Of a stretch of DNA of 64,000 nt, positions 54,701 to 63,489 are shown in pieces (the first letter of the stretch is position 1; every line of letters starts with the position of its first letter). The stretch covers positions 1 to 64,000 of the forward strand of contig JANYHT010000071.1 in the NCBI GenBank assembly GCA_025358925.1, read 5' to 3'. The position numbers and the translations under genes are program-made. This stretch comes from Gemmatimonadaceae bacterium (GTDB taxonomy: Bacteria > Gemmatimonadota > Gemmatimonadetes > Gemmatimonadales > Gemmatimonadaceae). The notes beneath the pieces are model-generated. The model saw nothing but the letters and a program-made list of their open reading frames with translations. It was not told the origin of the DNA and did not search any database.

Positions 54701-54797
54701 CATCGAGAATTTCAACGACGTCAAGGTTGGCGACGTGTTCGAGTGTTATCGCACCGAAGAAGTGGCGCGGACGCTCGATCAAGCATCCAAGTCCTGA
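51771..54797 (+). CDS. infB: Translation initiation factor IF-2
   Basis: A 1008-residue GTPase. It starts at TTG 51771 after a strong TAGGAGG; the nearer ATG 51766 is out of frame. Residues 1-50 form the first IF2_N domain (LAGEFGISADEVIALLRQM), ~60-375 are a Pro/Ala/Arg-rich disordered linker, and a second IF2_N domain follows (FITVSELAQILGVSATQIV). The G domain has GHVDHGKT (508-515), DTPGHEAF and NKVD, then domains II-IV with C-terminal initiator-tRNA binding. It places fMet-tRNA on the 30S subunit. Confidence 0.97.
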   Translation: MSKLRVHDLAGEFGISADEVIALLRQMDVPVRSHLSLLTDDQVSRIRARWEREKRVRAEKALPAPIAPRRRRTGTAAPEVAPSVAEPEVAGSVVRRRRKTESDLATDDVVAAEPEQIETSREPLAVAIAAAAVVELETRAPTIAAREIEVVEPTVTVTPPAAVATIAPVVSAPAAPTRMEPRPHVPREAERASGVRRELAAPVAAPATATAPAATNGVSVPPVHDAPAVSEPAVPQAVVAETIAPLVVASAPVVLVPPTPAPAPAFGPTVVTLSPDRPRPRPVVPGAPRPRQGGGTPNFGSARPIASAAPGGGLGQGQRRDDRRPPVQGQGTGQGASPPQGASVGGGMPTGAQSPRRGKKGKRGAVDQEAVTANISKTMTAMRGAPSRRGGGRRFGAEMRAEAEEQRVAAAERERKTVRVNEFITVSELAQILGVSATQIVGFAFKTLGLMVTINQRLDFDQIELIAGEFGFQAVKESDYAADLTSETKEVDAPEDLRPRPPVVTIMGHVDHGKTSLLDYIRKANVVAGEAGGITQHIGAYHVQVANGKSITFLDTPGHEAFTAMRARGAQVTDIVVLVIAADDQVMPQTVEAISHAKSAGVPMIVAINKVDLPTANVAKVKQDLLQHEVVLEEFGGTTLMSEISAKKGTGVAELLDQILLQADILELKANPSRRAVGSVIEAQLDQGKGPVATVLVQNGTLKVGDDYICGIYSGRVRALLDERGKPVKSAGPAIPVQILGLTGVPMAGDQMLVVEDATAAREIAQRRERLDREAKSRRTTRGVVSLEDFMSQASAGQRRQLRLVIKADQGGPAEALADALGQLSNPEVSVDILHRGVGAIAETDILLAKASGAIIIGFHVRPDNNARAAAEREGVEIKLYRIIYEAVADVKAALEGMLRPEKREVVYGEAAVRETFKVARVGVIAGCSVRSGVINRKGRIRVIRDGVEVYDGAIASLRRFKDDVNEVKDGFECGIGIENFNDVKVGDVFECYRTEEVARTLDQASKS

Positions 54798-54806
54798 GGA
54801 GGGCGT

Positions 54807-55217
54807 ATGGGTGAACCGCGGCGTCCTGACCGCGTCGCCGAAGCCATCCGGGAGCAGGTCGCGACTTTTTTGAATGAAGGCGCGAAGGATCCCCGGATTC
54901 GCGGATTTGTCACGGTCACCGCAGTGGACATGACGCGCGACCTGAGGCATGCGACGGTGTTTGTTAGCGTGATGGGTGATGATGAGGCCAAAAAAGCCAC
55001 GTTCGAAGGACTGGCGAGCGTGGCAACCCATTTGCGCGGGCTCCTCGGGAAGTCGTTGCGCTTGCGCAATGCACCAGAGATCCTCTTTCGCGCCGACGAA
55101 AGCATCGCGCGCGCGTCGCGCATCGAACAGCTGCTCGCGCAAGTGCGCAATGAACGTGAAGCGACGGCGGATGTTGCGGTGGAGTTGCCGGAGCGCGCAC
55201 CTCCCGTCGTCGACTAA
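54807..55217 (+). CDS. rbfA: Ribosome-binding factor A
   Basis: A 136-residue KH-fold protein: RRPDRVAEAIREQVATFL, VTVTAVDMTRDLRHATVFVS and LRLRNAPEILFRADESI match RbfA. It helps mature the 16S rRNA 5' end in the 30S subunit. It follows infB by 9 bp, with GAGGAG before the ATG, and precedes truB by 20 bp. Confidence 0.95.
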   Translation: MGEPRRPDRVAEAIREQVATFLNEGAKDPRIRGFVTVTAVDMTRDLRHATVFVSVMGDDEAKKATFEGLASVATHLRGLLGKSLRLRNAPEILFRADESIARASRIEQLLAQVRNEREATADVAVELPERAPPVVD

Positions 55218-55237
55218 GCGACGGCAAATCCGCACGC

Positions 55238-56155
55238 ATGCAACGCGAACTGAATGGGCTGCTCTATGTCGATAAGCCCATCGGCGTCACGTCCCATGAC
55301 GTGGTTGCCGTGGTGCGGCGTGCGGCGCGAGCTAAGCGCGTCGGGCACGCCGGCACACTAGATCCATTTGCAACCGGATTACTCGTGGTTGCTGTGGGCA
55401 CGTACACCCGATTGCTGCCGTACATTGTCGGCGAGCCAAAAGTTTACGATACATGCATTCGTTTTGGCGCCGAAACTGATACTGATGATTGCACCGGTTC
55501 TGTCGTGGCGGTACGCCCCACACCGACGTGGGAGGCCGTAGAGGTAGACGGACGTTTGCACGACGCGATCCAGTCACTCACTGGACAAATCGCACAAGTC
55601 CCGCCTGCATACTCCGCGAAGCATGTCGAGGGAAAGCGCGCGCATGCACTCGCGCGCGCGGGGAATATGGTAGTCCTTCCGCCCGTGAACGTTTCGGTGC
55701 ACGCGTGGTCCGCGCTGCAGCGCGAAGGCGATCAACTGCGCGCCCGCATCACATGCGGTGGCGGTACGTACGTGCGCGCGCTCGCCAGAGATCTCGGTCG
55801 CGCGATGAACAGTGCAGCGCATTGCGCCGAATTGCGACGGGTGTCCAGTGGCACGGCAAACGTGTCCCAAGCAGTACCACTCGACGCGCTGTCGCCGGGG
55901 TCGGTGGACGATGGTCGTGTGCGATTGCGGTCACCACTCGAAATCATGGGAGATGTTGCCCACGAAGTGCTCTCCGACGAAGGGCTGCAGGCGCTGGGGT
56001 TCGGTCGCGCCGTCAGGGCAACGCTTCCAGGTGCGCGCGCTGCGCTGTTGCGGCGCGACGTGTCGAGTGGCGCATTAACGGTTGTGGGGATCGGCGAGCG
56101 AACGCCCGCAGATCGATGGCTGCCAAAAGTCGTACTTCTCGATAACGCGTCGTGA
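55238..56155 (+). CDS. truB: tRNA pseudouridine-55 synthase
   Basis: The 305-residue enzyme converts U55 in the T loop of tRNAs. GLLYVDKPIGVTSHDVV and GHAGTLDPFATGLLVV hold the active site with catalytic Asp42, and PAYSAKHVEGKRAHALAR and CGGGTYVRALARDLG follow. A small PUA-like C-terminal region is present. It overlaps ribF by 4 bp. Confidence 0.96.
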   Translation: MQRELNGLLYVDKPIGVTSHDVVAVVRRAARAKRVGHAGTLDPFATGLLVVAVGTYTRLLPYIVGEPKVYDTCIRFGAETDTDDCTGSVVAVRPTPTWEAVEVDGRLHDAIQSLTGQIAQVPPAYSAKHVEGKRAHALARAGNMVVLPPVNVSVHAWSALQREGDQLRARITCGGGTYVRALARDLGRAMNSAAHCAELRRVSSGTANVSQAVPLDALSPGSVDDGRVRLRSPLEIMGDVAHEVLSDEGLQALGFGRAVRATLPGARAALLRRDVSSGALTVVGIGERTPADRWLPKVVLLDNAS

Positions 56156-57087
56156 CCGTCCACGCACTCAAACCGCAGTTCGGCCTGCCCATCGGAGATG
56201 CAGGTGCGGTGATTACCGTTGGCACGTTTGACGGGGTGCATCGTGGTCATCAAGACGTGCTCACACAGCTTGTTCGTGTGGCAAACGCGCACGGTCGACC
56301 CAGCGTCGTCGTCACCTTCCAACCGCATCCGCTCGAGATTATCAGACCAGAATTTGCACCGCCGCTGTTGACGCTCTTGGATGAAAAACTCGAAATGTTT
56401 GTGCAATGTGGAGTGAACTACGTTGCGGTGCTGCCGTTCACAGCGACATTGGCCGCGTACGACGCAGACGTGTTTGTCGATCAAATTCTGCGCGAACGCT
56501 TCCGTCTTCGCGAGCTCTTGATCGGACACGATCACGGATTCGGTCGCGACCGACTTGGCGATAGTGACGTCTTACGTCGACTCGGCACCGTTCGCGGATT
56601 TAACGTCACCGTGCTTGAGCCTGTCCACGGAGCCAACGGCCTCGCGATCTCATCCTCCGCAATTCGTCGTGCGCTCGCTGGTGGCGCGCTCACCGAAGCG
56701 ATGGAAGGACTGGGCCGTTGGTATAGCGTGAGCGGAAAGGTCGTCGGCGGCGATCAACGCGGCCGATTGCTGGGCTATCCAACGCTCAATGTGCAACCGC
56801 CAGATTCGCGGAAGCTACTACCGCCGGATGGCGTCTACGCTGTCCGCGTGCAGACGCCGCAAGGCGCATTCGACGGCATGGTGAACCTAGGGCCGCGGCC
56901 AACATTCAATGACCACAATCGTCGCATCGAAGCGCACGTCTTTGACGCGACGCATGACTGGTATGGCGCGATTGTCCGTATCGATTTCGTCAGTCGTCTG
57001 CGAGACACACAGCGCTTCCCCGGACCTGACGCCCTGCGTGCACAGTTGGACCGGGACGAACATGATGCACGAAGTGCGCTGAAATAG
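56152..57087 (+). CDS. ribF: Riboflavin kinase / FAD synthetase
   Basis: A 311-residue bifunctional enzyme making FMN and then FAD. The N-terminal adenylyltransferase part has VGTFDGVHRGHQ and FQPHPLEI, and LLIGHDHGFGRDRLG; the C-terminal riboflavin kinase part has GRLLGYPTLNV, PPDGVYAVRV and VNLGPRPTF. GTG 56152 overlaps the truB stop. It ends the translation operon; 172 bp follow before secD, containing no clear signal. Confidence 0.95.
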   Translation: MTVHALKPQFGLPIGDAGAVITVGTFDGVHRGHQDVLTQLVRVANAHGRPSVVVTFQPHPLEIIRPEFAPPLLTLLDEKLEMFVQCGVNYVAVLPFTATLAAYDADVFVDQILRERFRLRELLIGHDHGFGRDRLGDSDVLRRLGTVRGFNVTVLEPVHGANGLAISSSAIRRALAGGALTEAMEGLGRWYSVSGKVVGGDQRGRLLGYPTLNVQPPDSRKLLPPDGVYAVRVQTPQGAFDGMVNLGPRPTFNDHNRRIEAHVFDATHDWYGAIVRIDFVSRLRDTQRFPGPDALRAQLDRDEHDARSALK

Positions 57088-57259
57088 GCGTCAATGTGGA
57101 CGTGTCTGCCTACCGCGAACGCTGCAGATTACCTAAGTTTGGAGGCTAGACGCATTTCGCGTCGCTTCCCTGGTCGAGTAGTTGTAGCGATACGCCACTG
57201 ACCGTGACACCTCGAACGGCGCAACGCTGCGCGTTTACCACCCCTGGCCACCGGAATCG

Positions 57260-58930
57260 ATGGCGAACTTGAAGTACCGCGTCCTGCTCATTGTGGGACT
57301 TCTCGCAGCCTCCGTCTGGGCCCTCTTTCCGCGCACCGTCATCGAACGGGTGAAGCGTGATGGCGTCATCGTCTTTGATACGGTGCGACGCGTGCCGCTG
57401 AAGCGCGGACTGGATCTGCAGGGCGGCATGCACCTCACGCTCGAAGTCGATGAATCAAAGCAAGCGGTCGCCAACAAATCCGAAGCCCTTGATCGCGCGT
57501 TGAAAGTGGTGCGCCAACGCATTGACGAATTTGGTGTTGCGGAGCCGGTCGTACAAAAAGCCGGAAACGAGCGCATCATCGTCGAGTTGCCAGGCATCGA
57601 TGATCCGGCGCGTGCGCAAGATGTCGTGCAAAAATCAGCGTTTCTAAAATTCACCATAGTAGACAAATCACAAGCACTCGATAAAGTCGTCACGCGCTTC
57701 GATGAAATCGCACGCGCGGCGGGCATTTCGGTGGCGTCCAACAAGGTGCTTGGTGACTCGGCGAAGAAGGCTGGGGTAACGTCGCTGCTCACGCAAAAGA
57801 CGGACAGTGGGAAGAAAGACAGCACCACGAAGTCGGCCGGCAAAACTGCGGCAGATTCAACGGTGGCGAAACCTGTCGTTCCGGGCGGCCTGTTCGGATC
57901 GAACGTTGCGCCGGGACAAATGGCGGGGCAGTATCTCGTTCCTGAAGCGGCGTACGACGCCATTTCTCGTGCGCTCGCACTGCCGGCGATGAAAGACGCA
58001 ATGCCACCTGGCAAAACCATCTTGTGGGCGGTCGATTCCATCGTCTCTGGCACACAACGATTCCGCGCCTTCTACGTGTTGGATTCGCGAGAGATTATTA
58101 CCGGAGCCGTGCTCACGGACGCACGACCGTCCTCGGACCCCGTCGAAGGAAACGTGGTGCAGTTCACGCTCAACAACGAAGGCGCACGCCGATTTAAAGT
58201 GGAGACAGGAAAGCACGTCAAAGACAACATGGCCATCGTACTTGATGATCGTGTGGTCACGGCACCTGTACTCAACAGCGCCATCGGCCGCAGCGGACAA
58301 ATCACACTCGGCGGTGGATCGCTGCAAGCCGCGCAGGACCTTGCGCTCGTGCTGCGTGCGGGCGCGTTGCCGGTGCTGCTCAAGGTCGCGGAAGTGCGCA
58401 GCATCGGCTCAAGCCTTGGGCAAGATTCGATCAATAAGGGCGTGCTCGCGCTAAGCATCGCGCTGTTGCTCGTGATCGTGATTCTCATCGGATACTATCG
58501 CTTCGCCGGTGTATTGGCGGTTGCAGGTTTAGCCCTGTATCTCATTTACACGCTGGCTACGCTTGCGGGCTTTCACGCAGTACTCACCTTGCCAGGACTG
58601 GCCGGCTTCGTCTTGTCGATTGGTATCGCCGTTGACGCCAACGTGCTGATCTTCGAGCGCATTCGCGAAGAACTCGATCATGGCAAGTCAGTTCGCCTGG
58701 CCATCGATGAAGGTTTCCGGCACGCGCTGAGCGCCATCATCGATACCTCGGCCACGACCATCCTGTCGGGCATGGTGCTGTACCAGTACGGCACTGGACC
58801 TGTGCGCGGCTTCGCCGTGACGCTCATCGCGGGCCTCGTCGCATCGCTCTTCACCGCGATCTTCGTGAGCAAGACCTTCTTCCTGCTCTGGATGAACCGC
58901 TCGCGCGGCGCCCAGACGCTGAGCATCTGA
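57260..58930 (+). CDS. secD: Protein translocase subunit SecD
   Basis: A 556-residue membrane protein of the SecDF auxiliary complex that uses the proton gradient to pull proteins across the inner membrane. One N-terminal transmembrane helix, [17 protein letters not shown], the head region, and five C-terminal helices with [20 protein letters not shown] are present. A Lys/Ser/Thr/Ala-rich insert of ~50 residues (~170-225, [15 protein letters not shown]) interrupts the periplasmic region. It is 7 bp upstream of secF. Confidence 0.95.
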   Translation: MANLKYRVLLIVGLLAASVWALFPRTVIERVKRDGVIVFDTVRRVPLKRGLDLQGGMHLTLEVDESKQAVANKSEALDRALKVVRQRIDEFGVAEPVVQKAGNERIIVELPGIDDPARAQDVVQKSAFLKFTIVDKSQALDKVVTRFDEIARAAGISVASNKVLGDSAKKAGVTSLLTQKTDSGKKDSTTKSAGKTAADSTVAKPVVPGGLFGSNVAPGQMAGQYLVPEAAYDAISRALALPAMKDAMPPGKTILWAVDSIVSGTQRFRAFYVLDSREIITGAVLTDARPSSDPVEGNVVQFTLNNEGARRFKVETGKHVKDNMAIVLDDRVVTAPVLNSAIGRSGQITLGGGSLQAAQDLALVLRAGALPVLLKVAEVRSIGSSLGQDSINKGVLALSIALLLVIVILIGYYRFAGVLAVAGLALYLIYTLATLAGFHAVLTLPGLAGFVLSIGIAVDANVLIFERIREELDHGKSVRLAIDEGFRHALSAIIDTSATTILSGMVLYQYGTGPVRGFAVTLIAGLVASLFTAIFVSKTFFLLWMNRSRGAQTLSI

Positions 58931-58937
58931 GGCCATC

Positions 58938-59957
58938 ATGATTCGCATTTTCCACAACACTCATTACGAGTTCATTCGCTGGTGGCGCGTCGCCGCCGGC
59001 TTGACGATGGCGTTCATCGTCGCCGGACTTGTGTCGTTTGCCGTCAAAGGTGGTGTCAACTACAGCATCGAGTTCACAGGCGGAACGTTGATGCAATTGC
59101 AGTTCAAGACACCGCCAGACGTTGCAGTCCTGCGGTCGACACTCGATAAAGCCGGGATCACCGGGGCGGAGATCCAACAGTTCGGAACGGATCTCGACTA
59201 CACCGTCCGTGCGCGTGATGAAAAGCAAGTGCAAGAACAAGCAGCAGTGGGCGCTGAGGGTATTTCGAAACGCATCGAAGCGGCTCTTGTGCAACAATTT
59301 GGCGTTGGTGCGATGACGGTCGTGCGCACTGAAGCGGTCGGACCGAAGGTCGGTGGCGAACTTCGGCAGGGCGCGTTCTACGCCATGATCATTACGTCGC
59401 TCTTTACGCTGATGTATCTCGCGTTCCGCTTTGACTGGCGCTTCGGCGTGGCGGCGGTCGTGTCCACCGCACACGACATTTTAGTGACCGTCGCCTTTAT
59501 CAAGATTCTGCACATTGAAGTGTCGCTGACCGTCGTCGCGGCAATCCTCACGCTACTCGGATATTCGGCGAACGATACGATCATTATTTTCGACCGCGTG
59601 CGAGAGAACCTGCGCAAACGTGGCAAAGGTGAGCCATTTCGGAACTTACTGGATCGCTCCATTAACGAAACTCTGCCGCGCTCAATCATGACCCACGCGA
59701 CAGTGCTTGCAGCGACTCTCGCGCTGCTCGTATTTGCCGGCGAAGTGATTCGTCCGTTTGCGTTGGTGATGACGTTTGGTGTCTTCGTTGCGACGTTCTC
59801 GTCCATCTATGTCGCCGGACCGGTGTTGCTCTGGATCGAAAGTCGGTACCCCCGCGCAAATACGGACAGTCGCGGTAAAACCTCACGGATCGACACTGGC
59901 GCTGAGCCGTCGTCCACGGCAAAGCCGCGAAGCCAAGAGCGAGCGGGAACACGCTAG
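58938..59957 (+). CDS. secF: Protein translocase subunit SecF
   Basis: A 339-residue partner of SecD. IRWWRVAAGLTMAFIVAGL is the first helix, GGVNYSIEFTGGTLMQ the family signature, and five further helices include LLGYSANDTIIIFDRVREN and NETLPRSIMTHATVLAATLALLVFAG. The tail is polar and low in complexity. A separate secF gene beside secD excludes the fused SecDF form. Confidence 0.95.
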   Translation: MIRIFHNTHYEFIRWWRVAAGLTMAFIVAGLVSFAVKGGVNYSIEFTGGTLMQLQFKTPPDVAVLRSTLDKAGITGAEIQQFGTDLDYTVRARDEKQVQEQAAVGAEGISKRIEAALVQQFGVGAMTVVRTEAVGPKVGGELRQGAFYAMIITSLFTLMYLAFRFDWRFGVAAVVSTAHDILVTVAFIKILHIEVSLTVVAAILTLLGYSANDTIIIFDRVRENLRKRGKGEPFRNLLDRSINETLPRSIMTHATVLAATLALLVFAGEVIRPFALVMTFGVFVATFSSIYVAGPVLLWIESRYPRANTDSRGKTSRIDTGAEPSSTAKPRSQERAGTR

Positions 59958-59990
59958 CGTAACGGTGCCGGTCTTTTCCGAGACGTTGCC

Positions 59991-60788
59991 ATGTTCGCGG
60001 ATAGTCATGTGCATCTCGCTGATATCGCGTTCGCGGACGATGTCGACAACGTCGTAGACAGGGCCCGCGCCGCAGGTGCGCGGGCCCTCGTGTGTATTGG
60101 TGAATCCCCGACGGCGGCACTGCGCGCGCAAATCATCGCGTCACGGTATCCCGGGTTTGTATTCCACACGTGTGGCGTACACCCGCACGATGCAGCATCG
60201 TGGCATGATGCGCGCGATGCCGCGGCCATTCATCACGCGGTCGACAGCGGAGCCGTTGCCGTTGGGGAATGTGGCTTGGACTATCACTACGAGAACGCAC
60301 CACGCGCACAACAGCGCAGCGTACTCGCGTCTCAGCTGCACCTAGCGGCCGAGCGACGAGTACCAATCGTACTGCACACGCGTGACGCTGAAGACGACAC
60401 GCGGCAGTTTCTGCGCGATGCAGGTGCGCTGGCAGTGCGCGGCGTGTTGCATTGCTTCACTGGTTCGATCGAGCTCGCAAGTGCCGCGCTCGACGTTGGC
60501 TGGTACGTCTCGTTCAGCGGGATTATCACCTTTCGAACATGGTTGAATATCCCGTTGTTGCGGCATATCCCGGACGACCGGTTGCTTGTGGAGTCCGACG
60601 CCCCGTATCTCGCACCGATTCCATTTCGTGGCAAGCGCAATGAGCCTGTGCATGTGACGATAACGCTGGCGCGACTCGCAACAGCGCGCGAAACGAGTGC
60701 TGATGCCTTGGGCGCAACCACGCTCGCGAATACTCGACGCCTTTTTGCCCTGCTCGACGCTCCGACTTCCCCAAACACTTCATACTGA
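59991..60788 (+). CDS. tatD: TatD family deoxyribonuclease
   Basis: A 265-residue TIM-barrel metal-dependent hydrolase. DSHVHLAD at the N-terminus, GECGLDYHYENAP, PIVLHTRDAEDDT, HCFTGS and LLVESDAPYLAP are the metal-binding and family motifs. TatD proteins are 3'-5' DNA exonucleases linked to DNA repair and D-aminoacyl-tRNA turnover. It is followed 4 bp later by ridA. Confidence 0.94.
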   Translation: MFADSHVHLADIAFADDVDNVVDRARAAGARALVCIGESPTAALRAQIIASRYPGFVFHTCGVHPHDAASWHDARDAAAIHHAVDSGAVAVGECGLDYHYENAPRAQQRSVLASQLHLAAERRVPIVLHTRDAEDDTRQFLRDAGALAVRGVLHCFTGSIELASAALDVGWYVSFSGIITFRTWLNIPLLRHIPDDRLLVESDAPYLAPIPFRGKRNEPVHVTITLARLATARETSADALGATTLANTRRLFALLDAPTSPNTSY

Positions 60789-60792
60789 CGCC

Positions 60793-61173
60793 ATGACCAT
60801 CGAATCGTTGCATACCGATCTTGCTCCCAAAGCCATCGGACCCTACGCACAAGCGGTGAGAGCAAACGGATTTCTTTTCACCGCCGGTCAAATCGCACTG
60901 GATCCGGAAACAATGGAACTCATCGCGGGCGATGTGACACCGCAAACGGAACGCGTTCTGCAAAGTCTCTCCGCAATCATTACCGCCGCCGGTGCAGATT
61001 GGTCGCGTGTCGTGAAGACCACGGTGTATTTGCGCGACATGGCCGACTTTGCCGCGATGAATGCGGTATACACGCGCGTGCTTGGTGATGCGAAGCCCGC
61101 GCGTTCAACAGTGGCCGTCCTCGGACTTCCGCGAGATGTGCGAGTGGAAATCGAAGCGATTGTCGCGCTCTGA
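60793..61173 (+). CDS. ridA: RidA family enamine/imine deaminase
   Basis: A 126-residue protein with the RidA core: LAPKAIGPYAQAVRANGFLFTAGQ, VVKTTVYLRDMADFAAMN, then ARSTVAVLGLPRDVRVEIEAIV, with the catalytic-site Arg retained. It hydrolyses reactive enamines such as 2-aminoacrylate formed by PLP enzymes. The start is ATG 60793 just after tatD. Confidence 0.94.
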   Translation: MTIESLHTDLAPKAIGPYAQAVRANGFLFTAGQIALDPETMELIAGDVTPQTERVLQSLSAIITAAGADWSRVVKTTVYLRDMADFAAMNAVYTRVLGDAKPARSTVAVLGLPRDVRVEIEAIVAL

Positions 61174-61286
61174 CGCTTCGTGGAACGGCACCGTCGGTAG
61201 GTCCGACACAGTCCGAGTCCATCAGGTCCAGTGTGGGGTATCTCCGCTCAGGAAGTACGGTTGGCACTAACACGTTCCGAAACGCG

Positions 61287-61901
61287 ATGAGGCAACACCT
61301 GGCAACGATTGGTTTTCGTCAACTGAGTATGATCGCGATTCTGCTCACGGCATCCGTGATGGGGTCGACTCATGCTAGCGCACAGCAAGTCGATTCGCTG
61401 CGCGTGCGTGGACGTCTCGACACGGTACAGGCGCCAAGCCGACGCGTAGGCGGCCTGCCCTCGCGCCTGACACCGCCGATATCGCCGAAGCGCGCGTTTC
61501 TCTATTCGCTCGCTCTTCCCGGATACGGCCAATCCCGACTCGACCGCGGAACATCCGGCGCGTTTTTCGCGAGTATTGAGCTTGGCGCGCTTGCCATGGT
61601 GCGACGTAGTCAAGCAGACGTTCGTGAGGCGCGGCGATTCCGCGCTGACTCGCTCGCGTCCGAGTTTACGGTGGTTGGTGGCGTTCCTGTAAAGAGTGGC
61701 GGACTGGCCAGCTCGTACACGGCGGATCTTGTGCGGACGCGACGCTTAGCCGTTGAGGATTGGCTCGCGTTGCTCGCGTTCAATCACTTGCTCGGCGCCG
61801 CCGATGCATTCGTTTCTGCACAGTTGTGGGACGTACCCGTGGCGCTCTCAGCGCTCCCAAGTCACGGCGGAGCCTCCGTAGTGGCCACACTACGATGGTG
61901 A
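61287..61901 (+). CDS. DUF5683-like exported membrane protein
   Basis: A 204-residue protein from ATG 61287, which gives a signal peptide (IAILLTASVMGSTHASAQQ); upstream codons in the frame are unlikely to be used. The conserved part PKRAFLYSLALPGYGQSRLDRGTSGAFFASIELGAL resembles DUF5683, a small membrane domain with a PGxGQ motif. Further hydrophobic stretches occur near the C-terminus. Function unknown. It overlaps murI. Confidence 0.75.
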   Translation: MRQHLATIGFRQLSMIAILLTASVMGSTHASAQQVDSLRVRGRLDTVQAPSRRVGGLPSRLTPPISPKRAFLYSLALPGYGQSRLDRGTSGAFFASIELGALAMVRRSQADVREARRFRADSLASEFTVVGGVPVKSGGLASSYTADLVRTRRLAVEDWLALLAFNHLLGAADAFVSAQLWDVPVALSALPSHGGASVVATLRW

Positions 61902-62704
61902 GCGCGTCGAGTGAGGCACCGATTGGCGTCTTCGATTCCGGTCTGGGCGGGCTCACGGTTGTTCGGTCACTGCTGAAACGCCTGCCGAACGAATCGCTGA
62001 TTTATGTAGGTGACACGGCGCGAGTGCCGTATGGTCCCAAGAGTCCCGAAACGGTACAGCGGTATGCATCGCAAATTGCTGAGTGGCTGGTGGCTGAAGG
62101 AGTGAAAGTCATCATCGTTGCATGTAGCACCGCAACAGCGCATGCACTGACGTATCTGCAGCAGCATGTGACAATTCCAGTCATCGGCGTGGTCGAGCCA
62201 GGGGCGAGAGCGGCAATCCGGGCGACCCGCGGCGGACCAATCGGAGTGATCGGTACTGCAGGTACGATCGGTTCAGGCGCGTACGCTCGAGCTATTCACG
62301 CACTGGCCCCGATGCTCGAGGTTCGTCAAGAAGCCTGTGCATTGCTGGTGCCGCTAGTCGAGGAGGGATGGCTAGATCACGCGGCTACCCGAGTTGTCGT
62401 ACGGGAGTATCTCGCGCCTTTAAAGCATGCGCACGTGGATACGCTCGTGCTCGGATGTACACATTATCCGCTACTCGCAACGGTTATCGCCGAAGAAATG
62501 GGCCGTAGCGTGCAGCTCATTGATAGTGCCGAAGAAACAGCGTCTGAGACTGCGCTCACACTCGATGCGCGACAACTGTTGCGATCAGGCGGCCCAGCAA
62601 TGCATCGATTTGTTGCATCGGACGCGCCAGAAAAATTTCTGATGTTAGCGCGACAATTTTTACCCGGTGCGATCACCAACGTCGAGCACGTCTCCTTCGC
62701 CTGA
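61895..62704 (+). CDS. murI: Glutamate racemase
   Basis: A 269-residue enzyme supplying D-glutamate for peptidoglycan. IGVFDSGLGGLTVVRSL, VGDTARVPYGPKSPETVQRY, the first catalytic loop VACSTATA (Cys77) and the second LGCTHYPLL are present. In the first loop Ser78 replaces the Asn of the usual ACNTA. ATG 61895 (or GTG 61898) overlaps the preceding stop. The last 45 bp overlap the convergent LpxH-like gene. Confidence 0.93.
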   Translation: MVSASSEAPIGVFDSGLGGLTVVRSLLKRLPNESLIYVGDTARVPYGPKSPETVQRYASQIAEWLVAEGVKVIIVACSTATAHALTYLQQHVTIPVIGVVEPGARAAIRATRGGPIGVIGTAGTIGSGAYARAIHALAPMLEVRQEACALLVPLVEEGWLDHAATRVVVREYLAPLKHAHVDTLVLGCTHYPLLATVIAEEMGRSVQLIDSAEETASETALTLDARQLLRSGGPAMHRFVASDAPEKFLMLARQFLPGAITNVEHVSFA

Positions 62705-63421
62705 TTCGCTCCACACGCACCGCACAATACGCTCGTCATCTATCCGAAGAAATTGCTGATCGAGATACCACGCACCAGCGTTGGCGTACCATCCGCGGCC
62801 TGCGCGGGCAAGCGTCGGTACATGCGAATGCCCATGAATTACGAGGTCTGGACCGTTCGGTTGCACAAGGGCATCCGTCGCGACACGCAAGAGCCCGCGA
62901 CCTTCATCGCCAGCCCGACGATGACGGCTCGTGTCGGACGATGCAAGCGCAACGCGCGTTGCAAAATCAGGATGCAGCAAACCAAACGCCCGAATCGCAA
63001 GTCGATTTCGCAAGACGCTGCGCAAGCGACGGTACTTCACGTCTTCCACCGTTCGTAAACCATCGCCGTGTTGCAATAGCGTTGACCACGAACCGATGTG
63101 ATCGCGCCAAGGCTTCAACGTGTACGTAGCGCCCGTCTCAGCCATCAGCAAATCGCCACCCCAGCAGTCGTGATTGCCACCAATCCACAGCACCTCGATG
63201 CCAGCGTCGTGTAGATCGGCAATTGCTGCGAGCACGCGATATCCGGCGCGCGGCATCACGTGATGCCACGCGAACCAAAAGTCGAAGAGATCTCCCATGA
63301 TGACGAGCGACCGAGTTCGACCAGGAAGCGCGCGCAGGAACGCCAACAGTGATTGTTCGGCGTTCTTGGGGGCAACGCCCAGATGGGCGTCGCCGATAAC
63401 GTGACAGGGGGTTGGAAGCAC
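62660..63421 (-). CDS. LpxH-like metallophosphoesterase
   Basis: A 253-residue calcineurin-like enzyme, probably UDP-2,3-diacylglucosamine diphosphatase of lipid A synthesis. Metal-site blocks are GDAHLG, GDLFDFWFAW, GGNHD, LLQHGDG and IHGHSHVP, in the LpxH order and length. The third block reads GNHD rather than the GNRD usual in LpxH, so a related pyrophosphatase is possible. The start is GTG 63421, only 6 bases after a predicted -10. It overlaps murI tail to tail. Confidence 0.8.
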   Translation of the reverse strand: MLPTPCHVIGDAHLGVAPKNAEQSLLAFLRALPGRTRSLVIMGDLFDFWFAWHHVMPRAGYRVLAAIADLHDAGIEVLWIGGNHDCWGGDLLMAETGATYTLKPWRDHIGSWSTLLQHGDGLRTVEDVKYRRLRSVLRNRLAIRAFGLLHPDFATRVALASSDTSRHRRAGDEGRGLLRVATDALVQPNGPDLVIHGHSHVPTLARAGRGWYANAGAWYLDQQFLRIDDERIVRCVWSESGEGDVLDVGDRTG

Positions 63422-63427
63422 GTGGGC

Positions 63428-63456
63428 AGTCTAATGCGCGCCGAGCGCACCCACAA
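63428..63456 (-). promoter_or_regulatory. Predicted leaderless promoter of the LpxH-like gene
   Basis: On the minus strand TTGTGG (63456-63451) and TAGACT (63433-63428) are 17 bp apart, with 6 bases to GTG 63421. The -35 is a partial match. The transcript would begin about at the start codon. Confidence 0.4.
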
Positions 63457-63489
63457 ACTCCTTGCGCCGGTTAGTATCTTCGGTCTGCC

